DNA of 64,000 nt from an uncultured Gammaproteobacteria bacterium (GTDB lineage Bacteria; Pseudomonadota; Gammaproteobacteria; Pseudomonadales; Azotimanducaceae). The position numbers were made by a program, and so were the translations under genes. The notes beneath the pieces are model-generated. The model did no database searches. It had not been told where the DNA came from and saw only the letters and a program-made list of their open reading frames with translations. Below are positions 18,139-29,327 of this stretch, piece by piece. Where the stretch lies: NCBI GenBank assembly GCA_913043815.1, contig CAJWNY010000001.1:25369-89368 (forward strand), given 5' to 3'. Each line of letters starts with the position of its first letter. Within the stretch, counting starts at the first letter, position 1.

Positions 18139-18454
18139 GGATGTTGACTGTCCTTATTTAAAACACGCTAATCTAGTGAAAACGCATTTTAGTCCGATCT
18201 GGTCCATGAGCCAAGCAGCTTAGGGTACCAGATTATTGCTTTTATAGTCACTAGTGGTAAAAAAATAGCGAGGTAATGGTCAATCTGTTCATGAATGTCG
18301 GCTCAAAATTGCGTACCATGTGGTTTGCGAGACATATGTTTGTCGCGAGCGGCGCCAACTACCTAAAGGCGATGACACAAAGAAAGCAAAAAGCGTGATC
18401 GTAAATTGCGAAAAAAGCTCAAAATCCGAAGTACAACGAAGAAAGACGCTGTCC
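18139..18454. other. 316-base divergent intergenic region, yrbG/ibaG
   Basis: This stretch separates the minus-strand yrbG-lpt operon from the plus-strand ibaG-murA-his run and should hold promoters for both. The frame of ibaG stays open through part of it but with no BolA-like sequence. I see no convincing consensus promoter pair, RNA or terminator. In many gammaproteobacteria the mlaFEDCB genes occupy the region next to ibaG; no recognisable mla remnant is left here. Confidence 0.6.
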
Positions 18455-19947
<1,493 letters not shown>

Positions 19948-20094
19948 GTCTTCAAGTTGTGCCGAACAAATCAATAAAATCACTACAGCGGCAGGGTTCG
20001 TCGTTGCTAGGGAGCTTTTAGCGGTGGTCGAAAGAAAGTCTGTTTGCCGCTCAATTTGTATTCGATCGAAAATTAATCAAGGCTGATTAGAACT

Positions 20095-20754
20095 ATGGGG
20101 TTAGTCATCGCGCTCAATAAGGGCCGTATTTTTAAAGAGTGTTTGCCTTTGTTGGCGGCCTGTGAGATCCAACCAAGCGAGGACCCGGATAAGTCCAGAA
20201 AGCTAATTTTTGACAGCGTTTCTGGTGGCCACAAACTTATTGTCACACGCTCAGCTGATGTGCCTACCTATGTGGAGAACGGGGTTGCTGATATAGGCAT
20301 TACCGGTAAAGACACCATTCTTGAATATGGCGGTAGCATGAGTTTTTATGAACGTTTGGATCTTAAAATAGGCCAATGTAAGATGATGACAGCTGGGCCA
20401 GTGGGTGCACCAGAGCCGGAACATGTGCTCAGGGTCGCCTCTAAGTTTGTCAATATTACTCGCAAATATTACCAAACTCAGAGTCGGCAAGTGGCGCTGA
20501 TTAAGCTTTCCGGGGCTATGGAAATTGCCCCTTTGCTTGGTTTGGCCGATTGTATTGTGGATATCGTAGATACCGGCAATACCCTCCGAGCGAATGGCCT
20601 TGAAGAGCGTGAAACTATTTGCGACATCAGCACTCGATTGATCGTAAATCGCGCATCTATGAAAACTAAATTCGATGAAGTACAGCGCCTCATTGCTAAG
20701 CTCTCTGCTGTGGTTGAAAGCATAGACGAACAAAAGCAGGTTGGTCAGAAATGA
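20095..20754 (+). CDS. hisG: ATP phosphoribosyltransferase, short form HisG
   Basis: First enzyme of histidine biosynthesis, condensing ATP and PRPP. At 219 residues it is the short (HisGS) form that lacks the C-terminal regulatory domain and needs the HisZ subunit, whose gene is not in the window. The PRPP loop region [14 protein letters not shown] (about residues 161-174) and the N-terminal ALNKGRIF motif are clear. The stop overlaps the hisD start (ATGA). The 147-base gap from murA could hold a separate promoter. Confidence 0.95.
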   Translation: MGLVIALNKGRIFKECLPLLAACEIQPSEDPDKSRKLIFDSVSGGHKLIVTRSADVPTYVENGVADIGITGKDTILEYGGSMSFYERLDLKIGQCKMMTAGPVGAPEPEHVLRVASKFVNITRKYYQTQSRQVALIKLSGAMEIAPLLGLADCIVDIVDTGNTLRANGLEERETICDISTRLIVNRASMKTKFDEVQRLIAKLSAVVESIDEQKQVGQK

Positions 20755-22064
20755 GCATTCGCCAAATTTCTTCAATTGCAGATGATTTTCCCCAACAGTT
20801 AGACGAGCTACTTGCTTGGGATATGAGTGCATCCAGTGATGTCGATGTTGTTGTTGCTGGGATTATTGCTGAAGTTCGGGTAAACGGTGACGAGGCTCTG
20901 TTGGCTTACACCGAAAAGTTTGACCGTTTATCAGCAATTTCAGTGGCCGAGTTTGAAATTAGCCATGAAAGGCTTGCTGCCGCTTGGGCAACTATCGACC
21001 CTTTTGCTCAACAAGCTTTGAAAGTTGCTGTGATGCGTATTCGACAGTTTCACGAAAAACAGGTGGAGGCATCTTGGTCGTTTACCGATGACCTGGGCAA
21101 TCAATTGGGTCAGCGCATTAGTCCGATAGAGCGGGTTGGCGTTTACGTGCCGGGCGGTCGAGCAGCCTATCCATCTAGTGTCTTAATGACGCTAGTGCCA
21201 GCAAAAGTGGCTGGCGTTGATGAGGTTGTTGTCACAGTGCCAACGCCAGATGGTGTGATCAACAACATGGTGTTGGCAGCCCTGCATCTTGCAGGGGCAG
21301 ATAAGGTATATACCATTGGTGGTGCGCAAGCAGTAGCTGCAATGGCTTACGGCACAGAAACGATTCAAAAAGTAGATAAGATTGTTGGTCCGGGCAGTGC
21401 CTACGTGGCTGCTGCAAAGAAGCAGGTCTTTGGCCAAGTGGGCATAGATATGATTGCTGGGCCCAGCGAAGTGTTAGTGGTTGCTGACGGTACCACGCCT
21501 GTGGAGTGGGCGGTATTAGACCTCTTTTCCCAAGCCGAACACGACTCTTATGCTCAAAGTATATTGATCAGCCCAGATGCGTATTTTATAAAGGCAGTTG
21601 CCGATAAAATTAAAGAAATGTTGCCGGGTATGCAAAGATCGGAAATTATTGCCGCTTCATTGGAAAGTCGGGGCGCGCTGATTCACTGCGCCGACGCCCA
21701 AAACGCCATTGCCATAGCCAATCGCATTGCTCCGGAGCACTTAGAGTTGGCCGTTGCTGACCCCGAGGAGTGGGTCAAAGGTATACGCCACGCGGGCGCG
21801 ATATTTATGGGCGCTCATACCGGTGAGACTTTTGGCGACTACATGGCTGGCCCGTCGCATGTTTTACCTACATTTGGTACTGCTCGATTTGCCTCTCCCC
21901 TAGGCGTTTATGATTTCCAGAAGCGTAGCTCTATGATTCACATGTCGGGTAAAGGCGCTGCACATTTGTCAACAATGACAGACCTATTAGCAACTAGTGA
22001 GGGGTTAGAGGCCCATGCGCTGGCTGCTCGAGTCAGAGGCCAGGGCAAGATAACTTCAGTTTAG
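20751..22064 (+). CDS. hisD: Histidinol dehydrogenase HisD
   Basis: Zinc enzyme oxidising histidinol to histidine in two NAD-dependent steps. Conserved blocks include [16 protein letters not shown] (residues 126-141), [23 protein letters not shown] with nearby DLFSQAEHD that contributes zinc and substrate ligands, and the C-terminal [20 protein letters not shown]. Length 437. It is translationally coupled to hisG. hisC, which follows hisD in pseudomonads, is not present; the next gene is zapE. Confidence 0.96.
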   Translation: MSIRQISSIADDFPQQLDELLAWDMSASSDVDVVVAGIIAEVRVNGDEALLAYTEKFDRLSAISVAEFEISHERLAAAWATIDPFAQQALKVAVMRIRQFHEKQVEASWSFTDDLGNQLGQRISPIERVGVYVPGGRAAYPSSVLMTLVPAKVAGVDEVVVTVPTPDGVINNMVLAALHLAGADKVYTIGGAQAVAAMAYGTETIQKVDKIVGPGSAYVAAAKKQVFGQVGIDMIAGPSEVLVVADGTTPVEWAVLDLFSQAEHDSYAQSILISPDAYFIKAVADKIKEMLPGMQRSEIIAASLESRGALIHCADAQNAIAIANRIAPEHLELAVADPEEWVKGIRHAGAIFMGAHTGETFGDYMAGPSHVLPTFGTARFASPLGVYDFQKRSSMIHMSGKGAAHLSTMTDLLATSEGLEAHALAARVRGQGKITSV

Positions 22065-22156
22065 GATTCATCTAAATCGGGCAGATTCCCACGAAGGAGT
22101 CTGATCTGGACAAGAGCCTCATAGCCGAAAAAATACAGAGCAAAGAAATTCGATAG

Positions 22157-23308
22157 ATGCGCCAAAGTCCTGAAGAAAAATATCAACATTGTTTAAGCGA
22201 TGGCAAAATGTTGGCCGACCCAGCGCAGGCTGAAGTGATGCGGCGTCTAACGGAACTGTTTCTTCGAATAGAGCTTAGTGATGGCAAAAATAAAACCATT
22301 TGGCCCTTGCTGACTGGTTGGGTTTCTGGATTGTTTCCAGCTGCGCCGATTCAACCCCAGCGCGGATTGTATTTGTGGGGTGGTGTTGGCCGCGGTAAGA
22401 CGATGATGATGGATCTGTTTTGCACGTGTTTACCGGCGGACAGAACCTTGCGTATGCACTTTCACAGGTTCATGCGTCGTGTGCATGTCAGTCTTGGGCG
22501 GAATTCTGGAGCCTCCAATCCTCTCCATAAAGTCGCGGATGAGTTTGCTGCTGAAGCCAATATTTTATGCTTTGATGAGTTTTTCGTTTCTGATATTGGC
22601 GACGCTATGATTCTGGGGGAGTTAATGACGGCAATGTTTGCGCGGGGCGTCAGTTTGGTTGCTACTTCCAATGTTGAACCTCAAAACCTTTACCTGAACG
22701 GCCTTCAGCGATCTCGCTTCTTGCCAGCAATAGAGCAAATTTATCAATACTGCGACATCTGGGAAATTGACCAAGGCCAAGATTTCCGGTTGCGTACATT
22801 GCAGCAAGCTGAGCTTTATCACTTTCCGCTAGACCAGGTCGCGCAACAGAGCATGGCAGCTAGTTTTAGCGCTTTGGCCTCAGAGCCGGAGCGTAATGAC
22901 GTGGCTCTAGAGGTTGAAAACCGAAAGATCCTTGCGCAAAAGCTAGCGGGAGATGTTGTCTGGTTTGAGTTTGCGAATATATGTGAAGGGCCAAGAAGTC
23001 AGAACGACTACATTGAGTTGGCAACAGTCTTTAGTACGGTTTTTGTCAGCAGTATTCCTACCCTAACGGTTGATAGAGAGGATGCCGCTCGGCGGTTTAT
23101 CAGTTTAGTCGATGAGTTTTATGACCGGGGAGTTAAGTTAATTATTTCCGCAGAGCAATCGATAACAACTTTATATCAGGGGCGGCGCCTAGCATTTGAA
23201 TTCGAGCGCACGCAAAGTCGATTATTAGAGATGCAATCTGAGGAATATTTGGCAGGAGCTCATCAAGCCGTTAGCCGGAACTCGAAAGAGTCGAATTCTC
23301 AGTTGTAA
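22157..23308 (+). CDS. zapE: Cell division protein ZapE (AFG1-like ATPase)
   Basis: P-loop ATPase of the AFG1/ZapE family, which associates with the Z-ring during constriction in E. coli. Walker A GGVGRGKT is at residues 75-82 and Walker B ILCFDEF at 136-142, followed by the family's VSDIGDAMIL and ATSNVEPQNLYLNGLQR sensor region. Length 383. zapE upstream of rplM-rpsI is a conserved gammaproteobacterial arrangement. The last 20 or so residues are polar and variable. Confidence 0.93.
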   Translation: MRQSPEEKYQHCLSDGKMLADPAQAEVMRRLTELFLRIELSDGKNKTIWPLLTGWVSGLFPAAPIQPQRGLYLWGGVGRGKTMMMDLFCTCLPADRTLRMHFHRFMRRVHVSLGRNSGASNPLHKVADEFAAEANILCFDEFFVSDIGDAMILGELMTAMFARGVSLVATSNVEPQNLYLNGLQRSRFLPAIEQIYQYCDIWEIDQGQDFRLRTLQQAELYHFPLDQVAQQSMAASFSALASEPERNDVALEVENRKILAQKLAGDVVWFEFANICEGPRSQNDYIELATVFSTVFVSSIPTLTVDREDAARRFISLVDEFYDRGVKLIISAEQSITTLYQGRRLAFEFERTQSRLLEMQSEEYLAGAHQAVSRNSKESNSQL

Positions 23309-23691
23309 AGCGCTTAGCGCTCCTCTATCATTCGCGTCCCGAAATTCCGACGCAGACTCATAGGCATTGGTCTTGTGAGATAAACTAAATTTTGGTCAAT
23401 GTCGGTGAAAAAAGTCATTTAAACGACTGTTGATTATGTTTTACACGCGATGTCGGCGGAGCCGATGTCTCGAGAGTACGGCAGACTAGAAACGATAGGT
23501 GTAGACGTACAGTTACAAAACATATTGAAATGTCTTGTACTTAAAGAAATAGACTAATGGTGATTAAGTGATTGACCTTAGGTCCGGCAATGGATTTGGG
23601 TTGATAGAAGAGCAAACATAGAGCAAATGACGCACGACAGCGTTGATAAGAGTTGACTTATAAAGTCAGCGCTGCGCAAAAGAGGTACAGA
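23309..23691 (+). other. 383-base intergenic and leader region before rplM
   Basis: No gene is visible between zapE and rplM. The stretch must carry the promoter and 5' leader of the ribosomal protein operon. It contains a small GC hairpin (CGGC-GGA-GCCG, around 23455-23465) and a second one next to the rplM ribosome binding site, listed separately. A TTGAAA near 23524 could be a -35 box, but I cannot pair it with a good -10. Frames crossing the region have no resemblance to known proteins. Confidence 0.5.
23654..23668 (+). promoter_or_regulatory. Small hairpin in the rplM leader
   Basis: TGACTT (23654-23659) and AAGTCA (23663-23668) form a 6-base-pair stem with a 3-base ATA loop, 13 bases before the AGAGG ribosome binding site and 23 bases before the rplM ATG. 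In E. coli the rplM-rpsI operon is autoregulated by L13 at its leader. Whether this hairpin takes part in such control is inference from position only. Confidence 0.25.
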
Positions 23692-24129
23692 ATGAAAACA
23701 ACAGTGAGCATGCGCGAGCAAGACGTTGAAAGATCCTGGTGGGTAATAGACGCCGAAGATCAAACCCTTGGTCGTATAGCAACCGAGATAGCCAGTCGGC
23801 TTCGCGGCAAACACAAGCCAGAATTCACCCCCCACGTTGACACTGGAGATTTCATTGTCGTTGTAAACGCCGAAAAGGTACGGGTTACGGGTAATAAAGA
23901 AAAAGGCAAGTTGTACTGGCGACACTCTGGTTACCCTGGTGGTATCCGCAGCACTGATGTGTCTACTATGCGGGCTGAACATCCAGAGCGAATGATTGAA
24001 ATCGCAGTCAGAGGTATGCTGCCTAAGAACCCATTAGGTCGCGCTATGTTTCGCAAGTTAAAAGTTTATGCAGGCGGAGAACATCCGCACGCCGCCCAGC
24101 AACCTAAAGCTCTGGAGCTACAGAGATGA
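23692..24129 (+). CDS. rplM: 50S ribosomal protein L13
   Basis: Early-assembling protein of the large subunit. I start at the ATG at 23692 ([10 protein letters not shown]), preceded by AGAGG; an in-frame start at 23653 is upstream of that site and lacks homology. The core [36 protein letters not shown] and [12 protein letters not shown] blocks are all present. Length 145. Overlaps the rpsI start by 4 bases (ATGA). Confidence 0.97.
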   Translation: MKTTVSMREQDVERSWWVIDAEDQTLGRIATEIASRLRGKHKPEFTPHVDTGDFIVVVNAEKVRVTGNKEKGKLYWRHSGYPGGIRSTDVSTMRAEHPERMIEIAVRGMLPKNPLGRAMFRKLKVYAGGEHPHAAQQPKALELQR

Positions 24130-24515
24130 CAGATTATAATTACGGTACTGGTCGCAGAAAAACTGCGGCAGCCAGGGTATTTCTTTCGACTGGAACTGGA
24201 AAGATTTCGGTAAATGCGCAGTCTTTGGAGGAATTTTTTGGTCGCGAAACCTCTCGAATGGTTGTGCGTCAACCACTAGAGGTGGCTGACATGACCGACA
24301 AGCTAGACGTGAAAATTACCGTTCGCGGCGGTGGGAACTCAGGCCAAGCCGGTGCAATTCGCCACGGCATCGCCCGTGCCCTAGTTGATTTTGACGAAAA
24401 CTTCCGAGGCCCAATGCGCCAAGCAGGGTTCTTAACCCGAGATGCGCGTGCAGTAGAGAGAAAGAAAATCGGCCTACGCAAAGCGCGGAAGCGACCACAG
24501 TTTTCAAAACGATAA
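24126..24515 (+). CDS. rpsI: 30S ribosomal protein S9
   Basis: Small-subunit protein whose C-terminal tail reaches the P site. The N-terminal [15 protein letters not shown], the [23 protein letters not shown] centre and the tail ending in [11 protein letters not shown], with the terminal Ser-Lys-Arg that contacts tRNA, are all conserved. Length 129. Forms a two-gene operon with rplM. A hairpin AAGCGG/CCGCTT lies about 30 bases downstream (about 24545-24561), but without a T-run. Confidence 0.97.
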   Translation: MTDYNYGTGRRKTAAARVFLSTGTGKISVNAQSLEEFFGRETSRMVVRQPLEVADMTDKLDVKITVRGGGNSGQAGAIRHGIARALVDFDENFRGPMRQAGFLTRDARAVERKKIGLRKARKRPQFSKR

Positions 24516-24788
24516 GACACCGTTTTTCTCGCCAAAAGTTTGCCAAGCGGTTGCCCCGCTTAGATGTGTGGTAAAATTTGGAAGTAAGAGAAAGTCGCAC
24601 TTTTTGTCATGTGCGTTCACTAATAGCGCGAGTCTCTCGCTTTCCGTATTAATTATGAGCTAGATAACAGGGTCGAAAATATCGGATCTTTTGGTAGATT
24701 CATTGTTTTAAAAAAAATCTTGTCTACGGGACGTAGGGAACGTTACTTCGGTCAAGGATAAATCACCAGATTATGGGAGCTAACTGCC

Positions 24789-25430
24789 GTGAGCGATGGC
24801 GATGTGGCTATAGTTTCAGCCAAAGACGATAATAAAGATGCGACCTCGGGTGGCGTCAACAGAGACAGAAGGTACTTTCTAATTCAAGCAACGTCGGCGG
24901 TGGCGGCGGTGGGTGTACTCGGAGCGGCCTGGCCTTTCGTCAAGTATTGGACGCCGAGCGCCAAAGCAAGAGCGGCCGGTGCGCCAGTGAAAATTGATTT
25001 TTCTAAGTTAGTTCCGGGCGAAATGTTGAGCCCGATCGTAGCTTGGAGAGGAAAGCCTATATTCGTTGTTTGGCGAGACAATCAAGCTATCGAGTCACTC
25101 AAATCGGATACTTCTGATCTCGCCGACCCAGATTCTTTAAATCCAGATCAGCAGCCAGAGTTTGCAGTCAACGCGTGGAGGTCTGTAAAGCCTGAGATAG
25201 GTGTTTATCTGGGAATTTGCACGCACTTAGGGTGCTCTCCTAAGTACGTTTTAACCGATAATTTCGAAGCTTCTGGCCAAGGAGGCTTTTTTTGCCCATG
25301 CCATGGCTCGAAGTTTGACTTAGCTGGCCGTGTGGTGAAAGGCGTGCCGGCACCCGATAACCTTCAGGTGCCGCCCTATCGTTTTGTTTCTGACACGGTG
25401 ATAGTAATTGGCGAAGAAGGTACTGCTTAA
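24789..25430 (+). CDS. petA: Ubiquinol-cytochrome c reductase Rieske iron-sulfur subunit
   Basis: Membrane-anchored [2Fe-2S] subunit of the cytochrome bc1 complex. Cluster ligands are in CTHLGC (C144, H146, C149) and CPCHGS (C169, C171, H172), with the disulfide pair Cys149/Cys171. The N-terminal DRRYFLIQATSAVAAVG segment is a Tat-like uncleaved signal anchor. Start is GTG at 24789; length 213. Its stop overlaps the petB start by one base (TAATG), giving the standard petABC operon. Confidence 0.96.
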   Translation: MSDGDVAIVSAKDDNKDATSGGVNRDRRYFLIQATSAVAAVGVLGAAWPFVKYWTPSAKARAAGAPVKIDFSKLVPGEMLSPIVAWRGKPIFVVWRDNQAIESLKSDTSDLADPDSLNPDQQPEFAVNAWRSVKPEIGVYLGICTHLGCSPKYVLTDNFEASGQGGFFCPCHGSKFDLAGRVVKGVPAPDNLQVPPYRFVSDTVIVIGEEGTA

Positions 25431-26698
25431 TGGAAAAATCTAAAACACAAACTGGGCCAACGAAGCTAGAGTCAGCTATGGGCTGGCTAGACAAGCGCTT
25501 TCCAGCGACCGAGACATTTGAATACCATATGTCTAAGTATTACGCGCCCAAGAATTTTAATTTCTGGTACTACTTTGGCTTTCTCGCCATGTTCGTACTT
25601 GTTAACCAGCTAGTTACGGGCGTTTGGTTGACAATGAATTATGTTCCTAGTGGGGACGGAGCTTTCGCTTCTGTGGAATATATTATGCGCGATGTGGAAT
25701 ATGGCTGGTTGTTACGATATCTGCACTCTACCGGGGCATCATTCTTCTTTATCGTGATATACCTACATATGTATCGTGCCCTGCGTTATGGCTCTTACCG
25801 GGGGCCTCGTGAGTTACTTTGGCTTATCGGTATGGCAATTTTCATCGCTCTGATGGCCGAAGGTTTCTTTGGTTACCTACTCCCATGGGGAAACATGTCC
25901 TATTGGGGCGCTCAAGTCATTGTGTCGTTGTTTGGGGCCATCCCCTTTATAGGGCCTGAGTTGATGGAATGGATTCGTGGTGACTTTTTGATGTCAGACA
26001 CTACACTGAATCGTTTCTTTGCCCTGCACGTGGTGGCGCTGCCGCTCGTCTTGTGTATTCTGATCTTTGTTCACTTGGTCGCATTGCATCACGTAGGTTC
26101 AAACAATCCAGATGGCATCGAGATTAAGAAAAATAAGGATGCAGATGGCATTCCCTTAGATGGAATTCCTTTTCATCCTTATTACACCGTTCATGACATT
26201 CACGCTATGGTGGTGTTCTTGTTTATCTTTTGTGGTGTTGTGTTTTTTGCGCCTGAAATGGGGGGGTATTTCTTAGAAGCTCCAAACTTTGACATGGCTG
26301 ACCCGTTGAAGACGCCGGATCATATTGCACCAGTCTGGTACTACACGCCGTTTTACGCGATGCTTCGCGCAGCGACCTACCCCCTATTTGGTATGTCAGC
26401 AAAGTTTTGGGGATTTGTTGTGATGGCCGGTGCCATTGTAATTCCTGCAGTACTTCCTTGGTTGGATCGCAGCCCGGTTAAATCCATGCGCTATAAAGGG
26501 GTCTGGTCGAGAATGATGCTTTCGTTGTTCGTTATCAGCTTTTTTATATTGGGATACCTAGGCACTCAAGCGCCCTCCAAACTCGGTACAATTATGGCTC
26601 AGATTTGTACTACGATTTATTTTTCTTACTTTATCTTAATGCCATGGTACACCAGAGTAGAAAAAACGAAGCCGGAACCGGAGAGGGTAACGGGATAA
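25430..26698 (+). CDS. petB: Cytochrome b subunit of the bc1 complex
   Basis: Eight-helix di-heme protein carrying the quinol oxidation and reduction sites. Length 422, the fused (not b6/IV split) form. Heme-ligand histidines lie in the second helix (RYLHSTGASFFFIVIYLHMY) and fourth helix (FALHVVALPL...FVHLVALHH). The Qo-site motif reads PVWY (in HIAPVWYYTPF) where the textbook motif is PEWY; PVWY is a recognised variant in beta and gamma proteobacteria. Coupled to both neighbours through TAATG overlaps. Confidence 0.96.
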   Translation: MEKSKTQTGPTKLESAMGWLDKRFPATETFEYHMSKYYAPKNFNFWYYFGFLAMFVLVNQLVTGVWLTMNYVPSGDGAFASVEYIMRDVEYGWLLRYLHSTGASFFFIVIYLHMYRALRYGSYRGPRELLWLIGMAIFIALMAEGFFGYLLPWGNMSYWGAQVIVSLFGAIPFIGPELMEWIRGDFLMSDTTLNRFFALHVVALPLVLCILIFVHLVALHHVGSNNPDGIEIKKNKDADGIPLDGIPFHPYYTVHDIHAMVVFLFIFCGVVFFAPEMGGYFLEAPNFDMADPLKTPDHIAPVWYYTPFYAMLRAATYPLFGMSAKFWGFVVMAGAIVIPAVLPWLDRSPVKSMRYKGVWSRMMLSLFVISFFILGYLGTQAPSKLGTIMAQICTTIYFSYFILMPWYTRVEKTKPEPERVTG

Positions 26699-27420
26699 TG
26701 AAGAAGTTTTTACTAGTAGTTTTAATACTTCTTCCTTTAACGGGATGGTCGGCCAGTACTAACAACTGGCCGATGGAAGAGTTCGACGGTGATCTCGAAA
26801 ACTTGCCTAGTCTCCAAAGTGGCTTTCAGTTGTATACGAACTATTGCCTAGGTTGCCACACTTTGCAGTTCCAACGTTATGAGCGCACCGCAGATGATCT
26901 GGGTATCCCTCATGACATAGCCCTGGAGAACTTGGTATTCACCGGGCAAAAGATTGGTTCGCTTATCACCAACGCCATGCCAAAACAGGAGTCTAAGGGG
27001 TGGTTTGGCGCTGCGCCGCCAGATTTGACATTAGTCACCCGGGTTAGATCTCCGGAGTGGGTCTATAATTATCTGAAGACATTTTATGCTGACGCGGACC
27101 GCCCGATGGGCGCAAATAATAAGGTTTATCCTAATGTCGGTATGCCTAATGTGTTGTTAGACTTGCAAGGCATCCAGCGACAGGTCTGCAGCGAAGGAAA
27201 CTGTGATCAGTTGGTGTTAGATCCAGGTACTGGCAAGATGTCAGCGGAAGAATTCGATGCCGCAATTTATGATTTGACCAATTTTTTATACTACACAGGT
27301 GAGCCAACGCGATTACAGCGTCAGCGCACAGGTATTTACGTCTTACTGTTCCTAGTTTTCTTGGGCTGCTTTACGTACTTGCTTAATCGGGAATATTGGA
27401 AAGACATCGACGGCCACTAA
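26698..27420 (+). CDS. petC: Cytochrome c1 subunit of the bc1 complex
   Basis: Electron carrier between the Rieske protein and soluble or membrane cytochromes c. Start at the ATG at 26698, which overlaps the petB stop; a cleavable signal peptide covers about residues 1-19. One heme-binding CLGCH at residues 50-54, a likely Met ligand in VGMPNVLL, and a C-terminal anchor helix (about 211-230). Length 240. Completes the petABC operon; sspA follows after 77 bases, the usual order in gammaproteobacteria. Confidence 0.95.
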   Translation: MKKFLLVVLILLPLTGWSASTNNWPMEEFDGDLENLPSLQSGFQLYTNYCLGCHTLQFQRYERTADDLGIPHDIALENLVFTGQKIGSLITNAMPKQESKGWFGAAPPDLTLVTRVRSPEWVYNYLKTFYADADRPMGANNKVYPNVGMPNVLLDLQGIQRQVCSEGNCDQLVLDPGTGKMSAEEFDAAIYDLTNFLYYTGEPTRLQRQRTGIYVLLFLVFLGCFTYLLNREYWKDIDGH

Positions 27421-27497
27421 AGATTGCTTGTGCAGTTTCCAGTCCTGGAGGCTGCTTCGAGGTCCGACCAGTTTGAATTTTAGAAAGTGAGAAGCGA

Positions 27498-28130
27498 ATG
27501 AGTATTGTTACAAAAAGATCGTCAATGACACTTTTTTCTGACCCCAGAGATCACTATTCCCATCGAGTACGCATGGTTTTGGCTGAAAAAGGCGTAACCG
27601 TTGAAATAATAGATGTGGTCTCTGGAAAGGTACCGGAAGATCTTGCTGAAATAAATCCATACAACACTTTACCAACTTTGGCAGATCGTGATTTGGCGCT
27701 TTACGAAGCCAACGTTATTATGGAATATCTTGACGAAAGATTCCCTCACCCCCCTTTGCTCCCTGTTTATCCAGTTCAACGTGCCCTGTCGCGTCTCTGG
27801 ATTACACGCGTGGAAAAAGAATGGAGTAGTCGACTAGACATTCTTATGGCTGGTAAGGGCAGAGAGACCATTTTAAGCAAGGCTCGTAAAGAACTGCGTG
27901 AAAGCATTGTTGCCATTGCCCCAATTTTTGCTGAAAAGCCTTATTTTATGAATGACGAGTTCTCGTTAGTGGATTGCTGTGTTGCGCCAATTCTATGGCG
28001 TCTTAAAGAGGTTGACATCACGCTGCCAGAAAAATCTACCCGCGCTCTGCATCAATACATGCAGACAATGTTCGAGCGTGATGCATTTCACGCAAGTCTT
28101 ACCGAGACGGAAATAGAGATGCGCGAGTGA
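27498..28130 (+). CDS. sspA: Stringent starvation protein A (GST-fold RNA polymerase-associated)
   Basis: Glutathione-S-transferase-fold protein that binds RNA polymerase with sigma-70 and influences stationary phase, acid resistance and virulence genes. The N-terminal thioredoxin-like domain has TLFSDPRDHYSHRVRMVLAEKG and INPYNTLPTLADRDLALYEANVIMEYLDERFPHPPL in place (residues about 10-85), and an all-helical C-terminal domain follows. Length 210. A GTG start of sspB overlaps its stop, so the two are coupled. Confidence 0.94.
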   Translation: MSIVTKRSSMTLFSDPRDHYSHRVRMVLAEKGVTVEIIDVVSGKVPEDLAEINPYNTLPTLADRDLALYEANVIMEYLDERFPHPPLLPVYPVQRALSRLWITRVEKEWSSRLDILMAGKGRETILSKARKELRESIVAIAPIFAEKPYFMNDEFSLVDCCVAPILWRLKEVDITLPEKSTRALHQYMQTMFERDAFHASLTETEIEMRE

Positions 28131-28567
28131 AAGCTCGCCGTCCTTATTTGATGAGGGCTCTCTACGAATGGATCCTTGATAGCGAGGAAATTCCTAATAT
28201 CTTAGTGGATACAGAGCGCGAAGACGTCATCGTACCGCGGGAATTTGTCAAAGACGGGCAGATTGTTCTTAACATATCGCCCGACGCTGTGCGTGGTTTG
28301 TCCATAACAGATGACTACTTGATGTGTGAGGGACGCTTTTCTGGGCGTAGCTTTGAAGTGATATTGCCAATGGCTAGCATTCGCGCAATTTACTGTCGCG
28401 GCAGTGGCCAAGGCTTGGTATTTGAAGACGAAGATTACCCTTTGGATATTACGAGCGAAGGCCTTACATCAATAAGCCCCGTTGGTCCCAATGACTTGGA
28501 CGACGAGCCTCCAACACCTAAAGGTAGAAAAGGGCGGCCAAATAAGCCGTCCCTAAAACTGGTCTAA
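28127..28567 (+). CDS. sspB: ClpXP protease specificity-enhancing factor SspB
   Basis: Adaptor that binds ssrA-tagged proteins stalled on ribosomes and delivers them to ClpXP. The substrate-binding domain starts RRPYLMRALYEWILDSEEIPNILVD, and the C-terminal tail ends in a short basic-proline motif (RPNKPSLKLV) like the ClpX-binding XB peptide, separated by a flexible acidic linker. Length 146; start GTG at 28127 overlapping the sspA stop. Confidence 0.94.
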   Translation: MKARRPYLMRALYEWILDSEEIPNILVDTEREDVIVPREFVKDGQIVLNISPDAVRGLSITDDYLMCEGRFSGRSFEVILPMASIRAIYCRGSGQGLVFEDEDYPLDITSEGLTSISPVGPNDLDDEPPTPKGRKGRPNKPSLKLV

Positions 28568-28743
28568 GTCTGCGTCCAAGTCTAAGATCAGCCGAGTGGC
28601 TCAGTTTCATCCACCCAGTTACCTAGTTCTACCTAACAAGCCCACCTAGTCAGTTCTGCGTAGTCAGGCCTACTTAATCACCTTAACGAACCTGCTCCTA
28701 ACAAAAGACTTCGAGTACAAGCCACCAAGTAAAACCTAGTGAC

Positions 28744-28766
28744 GGGCTACAACTAGCCCTTGTTGC
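28744..28766. terminator. Hairpin between convergent sspB and dolP
   Basis: GGGCTA (28744-28749) and TAGCCC (28754-28759) form a 6-base-pair stem with a 4-base CAAC loop, followed on the plus strand by TTGTTGC. It lies just before the dolP stop, between two convergent genes, and could end transcription in either direction. The U tract is interrupted, so confidence is moderate at best. The rest of the 202-base gap is C/A/T-rich with scattered CCTA repeats and no gene. Confidence 0.4.
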
Positions 28767-28769
28767 GGC

Positions 28770-29327
28770 TTATTCTGGGTTTTCTACGTAATCAAAAACC
28801 TTTATAATTTTTCTTACGCCAAAAGATTTTTGCGTTGCTGCAACTGCCGCCTCGCCCTGCTCTTCGGTGATTTTTCCTAACAAATAAATCACGCCATCCT
28901 GGGTCTTTACTTTAATTTTGGTTCCGGGGGCAGCTTTGTCAGCCAATAGGCGAGCCTTCACCTTGCTACTCAAATAACCATCATTAGTTCTGGCCAAGAA
29001 AGAAATGGGTCCTTCAACTGTCATGTGGTTATGCACGCTGCCTACTTCAACCTTGCTCAAGGCTTCGGTGGTGTCGGTAGCGAGGGTCTTAAGTTCATCG
29101 CTGGCTACTTGTCCTAGGAGGAGGACGAGTCCGTCATAAACGGTGACTACGATATGCGCGCCCTTATAGCCTTCGTCTGCAGCCTTTATTTCTTTTGCTA
29201 TGACTAATTCTAAAACGTTGTCGTCAATGATGGTGCCAGCAGACCGTTGTTTGTCTGGATTGCTCGTGCAGGCTACTAGGCTCAGAGAAAGTAGCGCAAT
29301 TAGGCCTATGTGTGTTTTCTTAATCAT
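28770..29327 (-). CDS. dolP: Outer membrane BON-domain lipoprotein DolP (YraP)
   Basis: Dual-BON-domain lipoprotein that maintains outer membrane integrity and supports BAM and amidase activity at the septum. I start at the ATG at 29327, which overlaps the upstream gene stop (ATGA) and gives a lipoprotein signal with lipobox SLVAC (Cys20); a GTG seven codons earlier is possible but less natural. Two BON domains follow (about residues 42-110 and 118-185), each with the GxxxLLGxV/I core. The usual neighbour diaA/gmhA, found between yraN and dolP in relatives, is absent. Confidence 0.92.
   Translation of the reverse strand: MIKKTHIGLIALLSLSLVACTSNPDKQRSAGTIIDDNVLELVIAKEIKAADEGYKGAHIVVTVYDGLVLLLGQVASDELKTLATDTTEALSKVEVGSVHNHMTVEGPISFLARTNDGYLSSKVKARLLADKAAPGTKIKVKTQDGVIYLLGKITEEQGEAAVAATQKSFGVRKIIKVFDYVENPE

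Noticed and set aside
24540..24565. Hairpin AAGCGG/CCGCTT after rpsI as terminator
   Set aside because: No following T-run; recorded only as a note in the rpsI entry.
26300..26360. PVWY in cytochrome b as a new Qo-site variant
   Set aside because: PVWY is already a known alternative to PEWY in beta and gamma proteobacteria.
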